Positions 1 through 8,489 of a stretch of DNA of 64,000 bases are shown piece after piece. The position numbers and the translations under genes were made by a program. Source of the DNA: Ilumatobacteraceae bacterium (GTDB lineage: Bacteria > Actinomycetota > Acidimicrobiia > Acidimicrobiales > Ilumatobacteraceae). The DNA is taken from contig JAJTFJ010000010.1 in NCBI GenBank assembly GCA_021298435.1, forward strand, positions 93,916 to 157,915, written 5' to 3'. The notes beneath the pieces are model-generated. The model worked only from the letters and a program-made list of their open reading frames with translations. It was not told the origin of the DNA and did not search any database. How positions within the stretch are numbered: position 1 is the first letter of the stretch; each line of letters opens with the position of its first letter.

Positions 1-95
1 CGACCTCCCGCATTTATTCCCTCGTCCATTGTGTCCTATTTCCTTCCGTCACAGCGTGTGCAAGGAACTACCCACGACAGACTGTGAGGGTGACC

Positions 96-1685
96 ATGAC
101 ATCGCCTGACCTTGAGTGGGGAAACTTTTCAGCCAAAGGCCCGTGGGTTCTTGATCGGGACACCATTTCATGGGCTCAGATTGCAATCGTCTTGCGTACT
201 GCTGCTCAAAAGGAAGTGCCGTCACTCATTCGTTCACGTCGCATTCCGCCACTTGGTCGACTCTTCACAGTCGTCGCCCACATGGCATGGGCTCTCCTCC
301 CATGGTTCTACAAAAAGAAGCGCAACAAGTTCAGCTCTCCCGAAGAGTCGCGCGCATACGTTTCATTACGTCTACGTCATGCCATTGAAAAGCTCGGCGC
401 TACGTACATCAAGTTGGCTCAAATCATCTCTAGTGGCGAGGGTTTGTTTCCTTCTGAACTTGTTGATGAGTTCAAGCGCTGCCGCGATCAAGTTCCCGCC
501 GAACCATGGGACAGCGTGAAGACAACAGTGGAGCAAGATCTCGGCGCACGCATTGAAGATGTCTTCGCATCTTTCGACAAAACAGCACTTGCTGCGGCTT
601 CGATTGCGCAAGTGCACCGTGCAACGTTGCTCACTGGCGAAGACGTGGTTGTCAAAGTACAACGTCCCAATGTTTCCGAGATGGTGAAGAAAGACCTCCA
701 GGTCATGTCGTGGATTGCGCCGTTCATGATTGGTCGCATCAAAGTTGCAGCACTCGCCAACCCGCCGGCACTCGTTGAACTCTTCGCCGAAACAATTGTG
801 GAAGAACTCGACTTCCGCATGGAAGCCTCCAACATGATTGACGTCTCGGTCATGTTGCATGATCTCAATCAAGAGTCGTACCTCGTTCCTCGACCACATC
901 CGTCGCTGGCTACTCGTCGCATTCTTGTGATGGAACGCTTACAGGGTTTCAATTTTGATGATGTCGTTGGCATGCACGCGGCCGGCATTGATACCGAGGC
1001 CGTAATCAAGACCGGAATGATCTCCTTTATGGAAGGCGCTCTCATTCACGGCATTTTCCACGGAGACCTGCATGGCGGAAACCTCTTTGTCTTGGCCGAT
1101 GGACGCACTGCCCTTCTTGACTTTGGCATTGTTGGTCGCCTCAGCAACAAGCGTCGCCTCGCATTCATGCGGTTGATGCTCGGTGCAACAACGAACGACC
1201 TCAAGGGTCAAGTTGCTGCATTGCGTGACCTTGGTGCCCTCCCCATGGACACAGACATTGACGCTGTCATTCGCGATCTCGGCCTCGACCAGCCCACCAT
1301 TGACCCCACCTCGCTCAACGGTGAAGAACTCGTAGCCGAAGTGCAGCGCATTGTGAAGGCTCTCCTTGCCTATGGTGCCAAGTTGCCAAAGGAACTCATG
1401 TTGTACGTGAAGAACATGGTGTTCCTTGACGGCGCCATTGCGCGCCTTGCACCTGATCTCGACATCATTGGTGAGCTCACCAACATCTCGATGACCTTCA
1501 TGCAACGTCATGGTGCTCGTCTGTCCCAAGAACTCGGTGTTGACACCAGCACTATTGAAATTGACATGGGCAGTCTCAAGGCCGGCCTAGGCGTGGACGA
1601 GAGCACCGAATCAATGACGTACCGCCAGCTGCAAGAACGCCGTGAATTGATTCAAAAGCGCATGAAGGACCACATCGTCAACTGA
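96..1685 (+). CDS. ABC1/UbiB-family atypical protein kinase
   Basis: About 529 residues. This is the ADCK/UbiB/AarF family of membrane-associated kinase-like ATPases that support quinone or lipid metabolism; the exact role here is unknown. Visible motifs: KLAQ near residue 106 (the family has KxGQ, so Gly is replaced by Ala), the alanine-rich nucleotide loop AAASIAQVHRA near 167, the VVKVQRP lysine strand near 186, the catalytic loop HGDLHGGN near 322 and the metal-binding DFG near 342. I chose the ATG at 96 over an upstream in-frame GTG at 84 because a GAGG ribosome-binding site lies six bases before it. A short hydrophobic stretch near residues 60-70 could be membrane associated. It is followed by nucS after 40 bases. 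Family assignment is secure; the substrate is not. Confidence 0.9.
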   Translation: MTSPDLEWGNFSAKGPWVLDRDTISWAQIAIVLRTAAQKEVPSLIRSRRIPPLGRLFTVVAHMAWALLPWFYKKKRNKFSSPEESRAYVSLRLRHAIEKLGATYIKLAQIISSGEGLFPSELVDEFKRCRDQVPAEPWDSVKTTVEQDLGARIEDVFASFDKTALAAASIAQVHRATLLTGEDVVVKVQRPNVSEMVKKDLQVMSWIAPFMIGRIKVAALANPPALVELFAETIVEELDFRMEASNMIDVSVMLHDLNQESYLVPRPHPSLATRRILVMERLQGFNFDDVVGMHAAGIDTEAVIKTGMISFMEGALIHGIFHGDLHGGNLFVLADGRTALLDFGIVGRLSNKRRLAFMRLMLGATTNDLKGQVAALRDLGALPMDTDIDAVIRDLGLDQPTIDPTSLNGEELVAEVQRIVKALLAYGAKLPKELMLYVKNMVFLDGAIARLAPDLDIIGELTNISMTFMQRHGARLSQELGVDTSTIEIDMGSLKAGLGVDESTESMTYRQLQERRELIQKRMKDHIVN

Positions 1686-1725
1686 CGCTTTCGTTGCCGA
1701 GCATCTCATCGGCGAGAATAGAGAC

Positions 1726-2388
1726 GTGAGACTTCTCGTTGCGCGTTGCACAGTGGAATATGCCGGTCGGTTAGAGACCCGTCTTCCAGAAGCTCTGCGC
1801 CTTGTGATGGTGAAGGCCGATGGTTGTGTCGCTATCCATTCCGATGGTGGCGCCTACAAACCACTCAACTGGATGAACTCTCCTAACGTGATTGAGGACA
1901 ACGAGGACCATTGGATTGTGCGCAACCCCAAGGGTGAAGCAATGACCATTACCTTTCACGAAATCTTTCATGACAGCGCCCATGAACTTGGTGAAGATCC
2001 AGGGCTCGAAAAAGATGGTGTCGAGAAGCAACTACAAGAGTTGCTTGCAGCATCGCCTGAGGTGATGGAACCAGGTCTCATCCTGATTCGCCGTGAGCAT
2101 TACACCGCATTAGGCCCTGTGGATCTTCTGTGCAAAGACACCGAAGGCAACACCGTGGTCATTGAAGTGAAACGTCGTGGCGAGATCGACGGAGTGGAAC
2201 AACTCACGCGGTATCTCGCAGACCTCGCAAACGATTTGTCTCTCGGCAACTTGCGCGGCATGTTTGTTGCACAAAGCATTAAGCCACAAGCACGCACACT
2301 GGCAGAGTCTCGTGGCATTGTGTGCGTCGAAGTCAATTACGACGATCTTCGTGGCAAGAAGTCCGACGAGTGGACTCTCTTTAGCTAG
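1726..2388 (+). CDS. nucS: Mismatch-specific endonuclease NucS (EndoMS)
   Basis: 220 residues, the normal NucS size. NucS cuts mismatched DNA and replaces MutS/MutL in many actinobacteria and archaea. The N-terminal domain (about 1-110) binds DNA and dimerises; the C-terminal RecB-like nuclease domain shows D133, then E147-V-K149 followed by QLTRYL near 159, which fits the D-ExK catalytic set. The protein ends in DEWTLFS, similar to the short C-terminal clamp-binding tail of the family. The start is a GTG; upstream is GAGAAT and then six bases, a degenerate version of the leaderless -10 seen elsewhere in this window. The gene overlaps the convergent photolyase by four bases, so two DNA-repair genes meet tail to tail. 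Confidence 0.93.
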   Translation: MRLLVARCTVEYAGRLETRLPEALRLVMVKADGCVAIHSDGGAYKPLNWMNSPNVIEDNEDHWIVRNPKGEAMTITFHEIFHDSAHELGEDPGLEKDGVEKQLQELLAASPEVMEPGLILIRREHYTALGPVDLLCKDTEGNTVVIEVKRRGEIDGVEQLTRYLADLANDLSLGNLRGMFVAQSIKPQARTLAESRGIVCVEVNYDDLRGKKSDEWTLFS

Positions 2389-3881
2389 AGATTGCCCGAG
2401 TGAAGGCGCTTAAGGATTGACACTGCAGTGACTTGTAGTTCATCCTTGTCAGCCAGCTGTTGTGCTGCACGTACCTGACGCGCCACTCGTGGGTTCTTCA
2501 CGAATCGCTCCTGGTGCCGTAGGAAGAAGTCCCAATACAAAACGGTGAACGGACACGCATCCTCCCCCACCCGCTTCTTGCGGTCGTACGCACAGCCCTT
2601 GCAGTGATCGCTCATTCGGTCGATGTACGCACCACCGCTTGCATACGGCTTTGTGGCCAACATCCCGCCGTCTGCGTATTGAGACATTCCGATGACATTA
2701 GGAACCATGACCCATTCCGCAGCATCAATGAAACTGTTCCACATCCAGTGTGTGAGTTGTTGTGGATTAATGCCGGCGATCAGTGCAAAGTTGCCCAACA
2801 CCATGAGTCGTTCAATGTGATGCGCGTACGAACGCTCTTCCACGCGACCAATGACAGATTTCATACAACTCATCTGTGTTGCATTCGAATCCGTAAACAT
2901 CGGTGGAATATCCACTTGCGCATCAAGTGAGTTCATCTCTGCATATTCAGGCATCCAGCGCCAATAGCAATTCCAGATGTATTCGCGCCATCCGATGATC
3001 TGTCGAATGAACCCTTCCGCGCTGTTGATAGGCACAGCCCCGCTGCGATACGCAGCTTCAGCGGCCGCAACGACCTCGCCTGGCAACAACAATCCGTTGT
3101 TCAGATACGGAGACAACAAAGAGTGTGCAAGGTGCCAATTTGATTTCAGCATCGCATCTTCGTGCTCACCAAACATCGGCAGAACCTCAGAGACAAAGAA
3201 CTCGAGTCGCTTCAAGGCTTCTGTGCGCGTCGTTGCCCACACACCAGTCGGCGCGTCGCCCCACGTATTGCCCGCGACGTCGGCAATGACTTGCTGATCT
3301 AACTCGTCCAGTTCATACGTCATCGGTGTTGGCCAACGATCATGCCCCGTCTTTGGCGGCGGCAAACGATTCTCTTCGTCGAAGTTCCACTTGCCTTCTA
3401 CCGGTTCGTCACCGTCCATGAGCACGTTCAAACGACGGCGTTGCCATCGATAGAAATCCTCCATCTTGAAGGACTTCCGTGTTCCCATGAATTCGACATA
3501 CTCATCGGGATGGCACAAAAACTGATCCGAGCGAACAACGTCCACATCCAGCGATGCAACAAGAGTGCGAGCAGTCACGCTGTTTGGCTCGGTTACAACA
3601 ACTCGTGATGGCGCCATCTCTGCGACATGTGCGGTCACACCTAACCGCATGGTGCCGGCAACGCGATAATCGACGTCAAAACCTTCTGCACGAAGCTCCT
3701 GCGCAAAGCGCCGCATCGATGCAACAAGGAAATGTGCACGCTGAACATGCCAGTGTTGCGATGAAATCTTCCCACGGGACTCCACGATCAACACCTGATG
3801 AGTCTCTGGACGCGCTTCTTTCAATGCACCAATCTGACGATTGAGTTGATCACCCATCACCCAGACGGTCTGCTTGTTCAC
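2385..3881 (-). CDS. Iron-sulfur photolyase of the PhrB/FeS-BCP class
   Basis: 498 residues, starting with GTG. It belongs to the deoxyribodipyrimidine photolyase-related group (prokaryotic (6-4) photolyases), light-driven DNA repair enzymes carrying FAD, a lumazine-type antenna and a 4Fe-4S cluster. The N-terminal Rossmann part begins WVMGDQLN. Four cysteines at 339, 427, 430 and 443 reproduce exactly the spacing of the cluster ligands of Agrobacterium PhrB (intervals 88, 3 and 13), which I recall as C350/C438/C441/C454. FAD-binding helices containing WNSF and MSQYADGGMLATKPY lie between them. Substrate preference, (6-4) photoproduct versus other, cannot be read from sequence. It runs convergent to nucS with a four-base overlap. 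Confidence 0.93.
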   Translation of the reverse strand: MNKQTVWVMGDQLNRQIGALKEARPETHQVLIVESRGKISSQHWHVQRAHFLVASMRRFAQELRAEGFDVDYRVAGTMRLGVTAHVAEMAPSRVVVTEPNSVTARTLVASLDVDVVRSDQFLCHPDEYVEFMGTRKSFKMEDFYRWQRRRLNVLMDGDEPVEGKWNFDEENRLPPPKTGHDRWPTPMTYELDELDQQVIADVAGNTWGDAPTGVWATTRTEALKRLEFFVSEVLPMFGEHEDAMLKSNWHLAHSLLSPYLNNGLLLPGEVVAAAEAAYRSGAVPINSAEGFIRQIIGWREYIWNCYWRWMPEYAEMNSLDAQVDIPPMFTDSNATQMSCMKSVIGRVEERSYAHHIERLMVLGNFALIAGINPQQLTHWMWNSFIDAAEWVMVPNVIGMSQYADGGMLATKPYASGGAYIDRMSDHCKGCAYDRKKRVGEDACPFTVLYWDFFLRHQERFVKNPRVARQVRAAQQLADKDELQVTAVSILKRLHSGNL

Positions 3882-3984
3882 ACGTCAAGAATGCCACACC
3901 ACCAATTGCTCACACACTTCTGAGAACAATGTCATCGGCAGATTGAGAAATTCTCGACTCTCGTTCTTCAACACACCTCGTCAG

Positions 3985-3990
3985 TACCGT
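3985..3990 (+). promoter_or_regulatory. Predicted -10 element, leaderless start at 3998
   Basis: TACCGT followed by seven bases and GTG. It decides the start of the small gene at 3998 over the GTG at 3989, which overlaps the hexamer. Confidence 0.55.
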
Positions 3991-3997
3991 GTTGAAA

Positions 3998-4291
3998 GTG
4001 ACTCCAAGAGACAAGGACCGATACTGGACAGACTGCCACCGGGGTGAAATTTGTCGACTCTTTCGAATGGAACTTCCGATGGCGAATTTCTACCGTTTGA
4101 CAATTGACGGATGGGAATACGTCCCCGAGCGTTACCCACATGTCGCATGGGATTCTTCTTTCGACGAAATTGACGAGGAGCACGCGTTCGAGATCATCGA
4201 AGCACTGGAAAAGAAAAAGTTCGCGCCTTGTCGAATCCCTCATTGCTGGCGCTGCCGAGAGTTCCAGATAAATGGAAATCCCGCGGGCTAG
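3998..4291 (+). CDS. Small uncharacterised protein (97 aa)
   Basis: I do not recognise this family. The protein is soluble and highly charged; its middle reads as a compact domain (YRLTIDGWEYVPERYPHVAW) followed by an acidic helix and a C-terminal CRIPHCWRC segment with three cysteines and a histidine that could bind a metal. Reality is supported by a leaderless-type -10 ahead of the GTG and by a strong hairpin terminator whose loop holds its TAG stop. An antisense frame of similar length exists but has no comparable signals. An alternative shorter start is the ATG at 4076, just before ELPMANFYRL. Function cannot be inferred. Confidence 0.6.
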   Translation: MTPRDKDRYWTDCHRGEICRLFRMELPMANFYRLTIDGWEYVPERYPHVAWDSSFDEIDEEHAFEIIEALEKKKFAPCRIPHCWRCREFQINGNPAG

Positions 4292-4308
4292 AAGCACCCA
4301 CGGGATTT
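4276..4308. terminator. Bidirectional hairpin terminator
   Basis: A 12-bp stem (4276-4287 with 4297-4308, one G-T pair) closes a nine-base loop. The arms begin AAAT and end ATTT, so it can work on both strands. It separates the small gene at 3998 from the convergent MaoC gene. Confidence 0.8.
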
Positions 4309-4338
4309 CACAGTCCTTAGTCTATGGACTGAAAGTGC

Positions 4339-5196
4339 TTATGAGTAGCGGACGAGTCCTTGGTCGATGACCTTGCGGTCACCCACGTAAGTTTCGAACA
4401 CTGCTTCACCTGGAGCGGTCTTCCAGATCTTCACCGTCAGTGCTTCACCTGGGAACACTGGTGATGCGAATCGACCTTCGATGTGCTTGAAGCGATCAGC
4501 ATCGCCATCACACAAAGAGTTCAACAAGCCGCGACCAGTGAAACCGTATGTGCAGAGTCCATGCAAGATGGGTCGTGGAAACACGCCTGCTGCAACAGCG
4601 GGGTGGTTCGGGTCTGAGTGCAACGGGTTGCGGTCACCGTTCAAGCGATATAGCAATGCCTGATCAGGAGAAGTCTGGAATGTCTCTTCATGGTCAGGAG
4701 CCTTTGCTGGTGGCTCATTCACTGCACCGCTTGGACCGCGCTCGCCACCGAATCCGCCTGCTTCACGAATGAAGACAGATGAACGGGTTGAGTACAACGG
4801 CTTGCCAGCAGCGTCAGTGGCTTCTGCCTCGGTCACGATGACAGCGGCTTTCACCTTGTCGTACATCGCCACAAGCTTGCTCTGCACTGTTGCGGAGCCT
4901 TCGACAGGAAGCGGCTGATGCAACGTGATTGCCTGAGATGCGTGCACCAAGTTTGCAAAGTTGAACTCGCCAACATTGCGCATCGGGTTCGATTCAGCAG
5001 TGCCTTGTCCGTAGCCAAGAACTACGGGCATTGTTGGCAATGCCTTTTGCGTGACACCGGTGGAGTTCTCAGTGACGTATTGCAACTGATCAGAACTCAC
5101 ATTGAGAGTCACTGCGTAGAGCAATGAATCTTTTGATGTCCAAGAAATTTCATATGGCTCGCCAACGGAACCAACGGCTGCGGGATTCAACGCCAT
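4339..5196 (-). CDS. MaoC-like (R)-enoyl-CoA hydratase 2
   Basis: 285 residues, a double hot-dog hydratase like the hydratase-2 region of peroxisomal multifunctional enzyme 2. It hydrates trans-2-enoyl-CoA to (R)-3-hydroxyacyl-CoA. The hydratase-2 signature YRLNGDRNPLHSDP is near residue 182; its Asp and His are the catalytic pair, followed by GVFPRPILHGLCTYG. The N-terminal half is the substrate-binding hot dog without this motif, as usual. It starts eight bases after the SDR gene, so the two are co-transcribed and together carry out the two middle steps of beta-oxidation of branched or sterol-type acyl-CoAs (pathway is inference). Confidence 0.9.
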   Translation of the reverse strand: MALNPAAVGSVGEPYEISWTSKDSLLYAVTLNVSSDQLQYVTENSTGVTQKALPTMPVVLGYGQGTAESNPMRNVGEFNFANLVHASQAITLHQPLPVEGSATVQSKLVAMYDKVKAAVIVTEAEATDAAGKPLYSTRSSVFIREAGGFGGERGPSGAVNEPPAKAPDHEETFQTSPDQALLYRLNGDRNPLHSDPNHPAVAAGVFPRPILHGLCTYGFTGRGLLNSLCDGDADRFKHIEGRFASPVFPGEALTVKIWKTAPGEAVFETYVGDRKVIDQGLVRYS

Positions 5197-5204
5197 GACG
5201 TGAC

Positions 5205-6134
5205 CTACTTCTTCCCGATGGTGTTTTGTGGGTATGAACCGTCTTTGCCGTCCATGCCAGCGTTCGGACGTGCTGTCTTCAACATCTCTGTGACAGCAGC
5301 ACCAATCTTTGTTGGGTCATCAATGGGCTTGACGCTTGGTCCGCGGTGCCAGCCTTCTGCGATTGCAAGTGTCTGACCACTTGCTTCGAAGATGCGACCA
5401 GTGACATCGCCAGCTTCACTACCTGCAAGCCAGGTCACGATTGGTGCGATCCAACGAGGTGAACGCATTTCGCGCTCTTCGTCTGTCTCTGGTGCGTTGC
5501 CGAGACCTTCGGTCATGCGGGTGAGCGCAACAGGTGCAACTGCGTTGACGGTGACGCCGAAACGTGCAAGCTCAAGAGCTGCAATCACGGTAAACGATGC
5601 GATGCCAGCTTTTGCTGCGCCGTAGTTCGTCTGACCGATGTTGCCGTAAATACCAGACACCGATGTGGTGTTGATGATGCGGCCATAAACCTCTTTGCCG
5701 GCTTTTGCTTGCTCGCGCCAGTAGGCAGCAGCCCAACGTGCAGGACCAAATGTTCCCTTGAGGTGCACCTTGATAACTGCATCCCATTCTTCTTCGGTCA
5801 TGTTGGTGAGCATGCGGTCGCGCAAGATACCTGCGTTGTTCACAACGATGTTGATGTCGCCGAATGTCTCGACTGCTGTGTTGATGAGGCGCTGTGCACC
5901 TTCCCATGAAGAGATGTCATCGCCGTTAGCAACGGCTTCGCCACCCATGCCCTTGATTTCATCAACAACTGACTGCGCTGGGCTGACGTCTCCGCCACTG
6001 CCGTCAACACCTGCACCGAGGTCATTAACAACAACTTTTGCGCCCTGGCTTGCCAGGCTCAATGCATGTTCGCGTCCAATTCCGCGACCTGCTCCAGTTA
6101 CGACGGCTACACGGCCTTCACACAACTTCGCCAT
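5205..6134 (-). CDS. MFE-2-type (R)-3-hydroxyacyl-CoA dehydrogenase (SDR)
   Basis: 309 residues, a short-chain dehydrogenase close to the dehydrogenase part of 17-beta-HSD type 4. It shows the NAD-binding TGAGRGIG near residue 15, VVVNDLG, NNAG near 98, catalytic Ser in the TTSVSG segment and YGAAK. It would oxidise the (R)-3-hydroxyacyl-CoA made by the neighbouring MaoC hydratase. I chose the ATG at 6134 (MAKLCEG) because AAGGAG lies five bases upstream; a longer in-frame reading exists upstream but has no signal. A C-terminal extension of about 50 residues beyond the core fold is typical of this subgroup. The SDR at 19433 is a paralogue. Confidence 0.92.
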   Translation of the reverse strand: MAKLCEGRVAVVTGAGRGIGREHALSLASQGAKVVVNDLGAGVDGSGGDVSPAQSVVDEIKGMGGEAVANGDDISSWEGAQRLINTAVETFGDINIVVNNAGILRDRMLTNMTEEEWDAVIKVHLKGTFGPARWAAAYWREQAKAGKEVYGRIINTTSVSGIYGNIGQTNYGAAKAGIASFTVIAALELARFGVTVNAVAPVALTRMTEGLGNAPETDEEREMRSPRWIAPIVTWLAGSEAGDVTGRIFEASGQTLAIAEGWHRGPSVKPIDDPTKIGAAVTEMLKTARPNAGMDGKDGSYPQNTIGKK

Positions 6135-6223
6135 GATGGCTCCTTCAATAGGTAACGGCACCCCTTAGTGCCTGACCCGATACTACGAACTGGTGTCACA
6201 GCCCACATAGCCCGACCGCCCCA

Positions 6224-6229
6224 TAACCT
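6224..6229 (+). promoter_or_regulatory. Predicted -10 element, leaderless start at 6237
   Basis: TAACCT, seven bases, then GTG. It supports the 6237 start of the flavoprotein against the longer frame beginning at GTG 6168. Confidence 0.6.
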
Positions 6230-6236
6230 CCATTCC

Positions 6237-7454
6237 GTGCTCACATCCGCGCCACAAAAGGTCCTCATCGTTGGGGCAGGCCCATCGGGTACTGCATGTG
6301 CCGCCACCCTGCATCGCCTCGGTCACGAGGTCACTGTGGTCGACAAAGCCACCTTTCCCCGTGACAAATGCTGTGGCGACGGACTGACCACGAACGCTCT
6401 GAGAATTCTGGACGAACTGAACTTCGACCGCAGTCGTGTGCCCGACTGGCATGAATGCTCCACAATTCAGTTACGAGCACCACGCGGCCAACTCATTGAT
6501 ACTCACCTCCCTGAAGACAGCGGAATCTTTGGCGCCATCGCACCGCGTCAACAGCTTGACTACGCACTGGTCCAACATTGTCGCGACCTCGGCATCACCA
6601 TTCATGAAGGCGCTGCCTTCGTTTCCATTCCTCAGAACAATGCTTCAGGTGTATCTGTCGAGATTGATGGACACGGCACATTCAATGTCGACTTTGTTGT
6701 TGCAGCTGATGGCATGTGGTCCCCCATCCGTAAAGCGCTCGGACTTTCAACACCGGGGTATCTCGGCGAGATGCATTCCTTTCGTCAATACATCGGCAAT
6801 GTCACAGGCAGTGCAACGCAGACATTGCACATCTGGTTCGACAAAGACCTTCTCCCTGGTTACGCGTGGAGTTTTCCGCTTCCCAACAATCGCGCCAACT
6901 TCGGATTCTGCATTCTGCGGACAAAAGATCACAGCGTGCAGTTCATGAATGACACTTGGCGGAATCTTCTTACTCGCCCACATATTGTCGAAGCCCTCGG
7001 CACTGACTTCGTACCCGAAGATCGTCATACCGCATGGCCGATTCCTGCGCGCATTGATTCAGCAGTCCGATCATCCGGTCGCGTGCTCTTTGTGGGTGAT
7101 GCGGTGTGCGCAACAGACATGCTTACGGGCGAAGGGATCGGACAAGCTCTTGAAACTGGCATCGCCGCAGCCCATGCCATCGATGAAGGCGCTACCCCGG
7201 CAGATGTCCGGGCGAGATACTCACACACTGTCGACAAAACTCTCTTGGCCGACCATCGCATGTCACGAACCCTCAGCACGATGATGTCGTCACCGTTGGT
7301 CGCCCGTGCTGTTCTCGCTTTGGTCAATACCAACAACTGGACACGAACGAATTTCGCTCGTTGGATGTTCGAAGATGAGCCCCGAGCGGTCATTTTCACG
7401 CCGCGGCGCTGGCATCGCAAGTTCCTCAAGCGTCCAGGTGCTTACCAGCAGTAA
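6237..7454 (+). CDS. Geranylgeranyl-reductase-family FAD oxidoreductase
   Basis: 405 residues. The dinucleotide-binding motif VLIVGAGPSGTACA comes within a few residues of the start, followed by the group signature PRDKCCGDGL and the second FAD motif GDAVCATDMLTGEGIGQAL near 290. The family includes geranylgeranyl reductases acting on isoprenoid double bonds and related flavin oxidoreductases/halogenases; the substrate here is unknown, with menaquinone tails or isoprenoid lipids as candidates. The GTG at 6237 is preferred because a -10 hexamer lies seven bases before it and the nucleotide fold begins at once. It is transcribed divergently from the SDR/MaoC pair. Confidence 0.85.
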   Translation: MLTSAPQKVLIVGAGPSGTACAATLHRLGHEVTVVDKATFPRDKCCGDGLTTNALRILDELNFDRSRVPDWHECSTIQLRAPRGQLIDTHLPEDSGIFGAIAPRQQLDYALVQHCRDLGITIHEGAAFVSIPQNNASGVSVEIDGHGTFNVDFVVAADGMWSPIRKALGLSTPGYLGEMHSFRQYIGNVTGSATQTLHIWFDKDLLPGYAWSFPLPNNRANFGFCILRTKDHSVQFMNDTWRNLLTRPHIVEALGTDFVPEDRHTAWPIPARIDSAVRSSGRVLFVGDAVCATDMLTGEGIGQALETGIAAAHAIDEGATPADVRARYSHTVDKTLLADHRMSRTLSTMMSSPLVARAVLALVNTNNWTRTNFARWMFEDEPRAVIFTPRRWHRKFLKRPGAYQQ

Positions 7455-7463
7455 CTGCAGTTG

Positions 7464-7469
7464 TACGGT
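7464..7469 (+). promoter_or_regulatory. Predicted -10 element, leaderless start at 7476
   Basis: TACGGT, six bases, then ATG. The GGAGG between them is too close to the ATG to be a ribosome-binding site. Confidence 0.6.
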
Positions 7470-7475
7470 GGAGGC

Positions 7476-8438
7476 ATGAAGACACGCATCACCGAAATGT
7501 TTGACATTGAACTTCCCGTCATGCTCGCGGGCATGGGCGGGGTGTCGTATAGCGACCTTGTTGCTGCAGTGTCAGAGGCAGGCGGCATCGGCACATTTGG
7601 TGCAGCACCCATGAGCACAGAACTTCTTATTTCTGAGATGGCCCGCGTTCGCGAGATGACCAAGAAGCCATTTGGTGTTGACCTCCTTACTGCTTCACCG
7701 GATTCCATCGAGCGCAACTTGAAGGCCATCATCGAAGGTGGCGCCAGCATCTATGTGGCAGGCCTCGGTGTTCCTCGCGAGATCATTGACGAGCTTCACA
7801 AGCACAACATTCTTGTTGGTTCAATGTGCGGAAAAGTCCGTCACGCCGTTGCTGCGGTTGCAAGTGGTTGCGACTTTGTTGTTGCTCAAGGAACTGAAGC
7901 AGGTGGACACACCGGCACTGTCGCAACGATGGCTCTTGTGCCGCAAGTAGTCGATGCAGTGAATGGAAAAGTTCCAGTGGTTGCTGCGGGCGGTATCTAC
8001 GACGGCCGTGGACTCATCGCATCGCTTGCACTCGGAGCAGAGGCAGTGTGGATTGGCACCAAGTTCATTGCCACTCATGAAGCCCACACGGGCAATGGAT
8101 ACAAAGAGAAGATGCTCACGATGGCAGAAGACGACACCGTAATCAGCAAGGCCTACACCGGCAAGACATGTCGCGTTGCTCGTACAGAGTGGACTGAACA
8201 CTTTGATAAGCACCCTGAAGAGTTGCAAGGTTTTCCGGGGCAAGCAATTGCCACCATCCAGGCGGGCATCGATCACCTCGGTGTCGGACCCGAAACAACA
8301 CTCGACGTGAACAAAGCGTTCATGGCAATTGGCCAAGCCGTTGGTGCTATTGACGAGATTGTTCCAGCAAAGCAAGTTGTCGACGAAATTATGTCGCAAG
8401 CGCGCGAGACTCTCGAACGCCTCGCTTCTCTTCGTTAA
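7476..8438 (+). CDS. Nitronate monooxygenase-family FMN protein
   Basis: 320 residues with a TIM-barrel fold of the 2-nitropropane dioxygenase/enoyl-reductase-like group. Visible features are the N-terminal PVMLAGMGGVSYSDLVAAVSEAGG, the FMN phosphate-binding GTEAGGHTG near residue 139, the second glycine loop VVAAGGIYDGRGL and ALGAEAVWIGTKFI. Such enzymes oxidise alkyl nitronates, or act as flavin oxidoreductases on unsaturated acyl groups; sequence alone cannot distinguish them. The start at ATG 7476 follows the leaderless -10. It lies 21 bases after the flavoprotein but has its own promoter. Confidence 0.87.
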   Translation: MKTRITEMFDIELPVMLAGMGGVSYSDLVAAVSEAGGIGTFGAAPMSTELLISEMARVREMTKKPFGVDLLTASPDSIERNLKAIIEGGASIYVAGLGVPREIIDELHKHNILVGSMCGKVRHAVAAVASGCDFVVAQGTEAGGHTGTVATMALVPQVVDAVNGKVPVVAAGGIYDGRGLIASLALGAEAVWIGTKFIATHEAHTGNGYKEKMLTMAEDDTVISKAYTGKTCRVARTEWTEHFDKHPEELQGFPGQAIATIQAGIDHLGVGPETTLDVNKAFMAIGQAVGAIDEIVPAKQVVDEIMSQARETLERLASLR

Positions 8439-8489
8439 CTTAAACGTCACTGCATACGCACGGCCTTGACGGCGTAGTGTCGGTCAGGC

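Noticed and set aside
372..899. Minus-strand frame inside the UbiB-like gene
   Set aside because: No family resemblance, no start signals and fully covered by a conserved gene on the other strand.
7470..7475. GGAGG before ATG 7476 as a ribosome-binding site
   Set aside because: It is only one base from the start codon; the TACGGT hexamer at the leaderless distance explains the start better.
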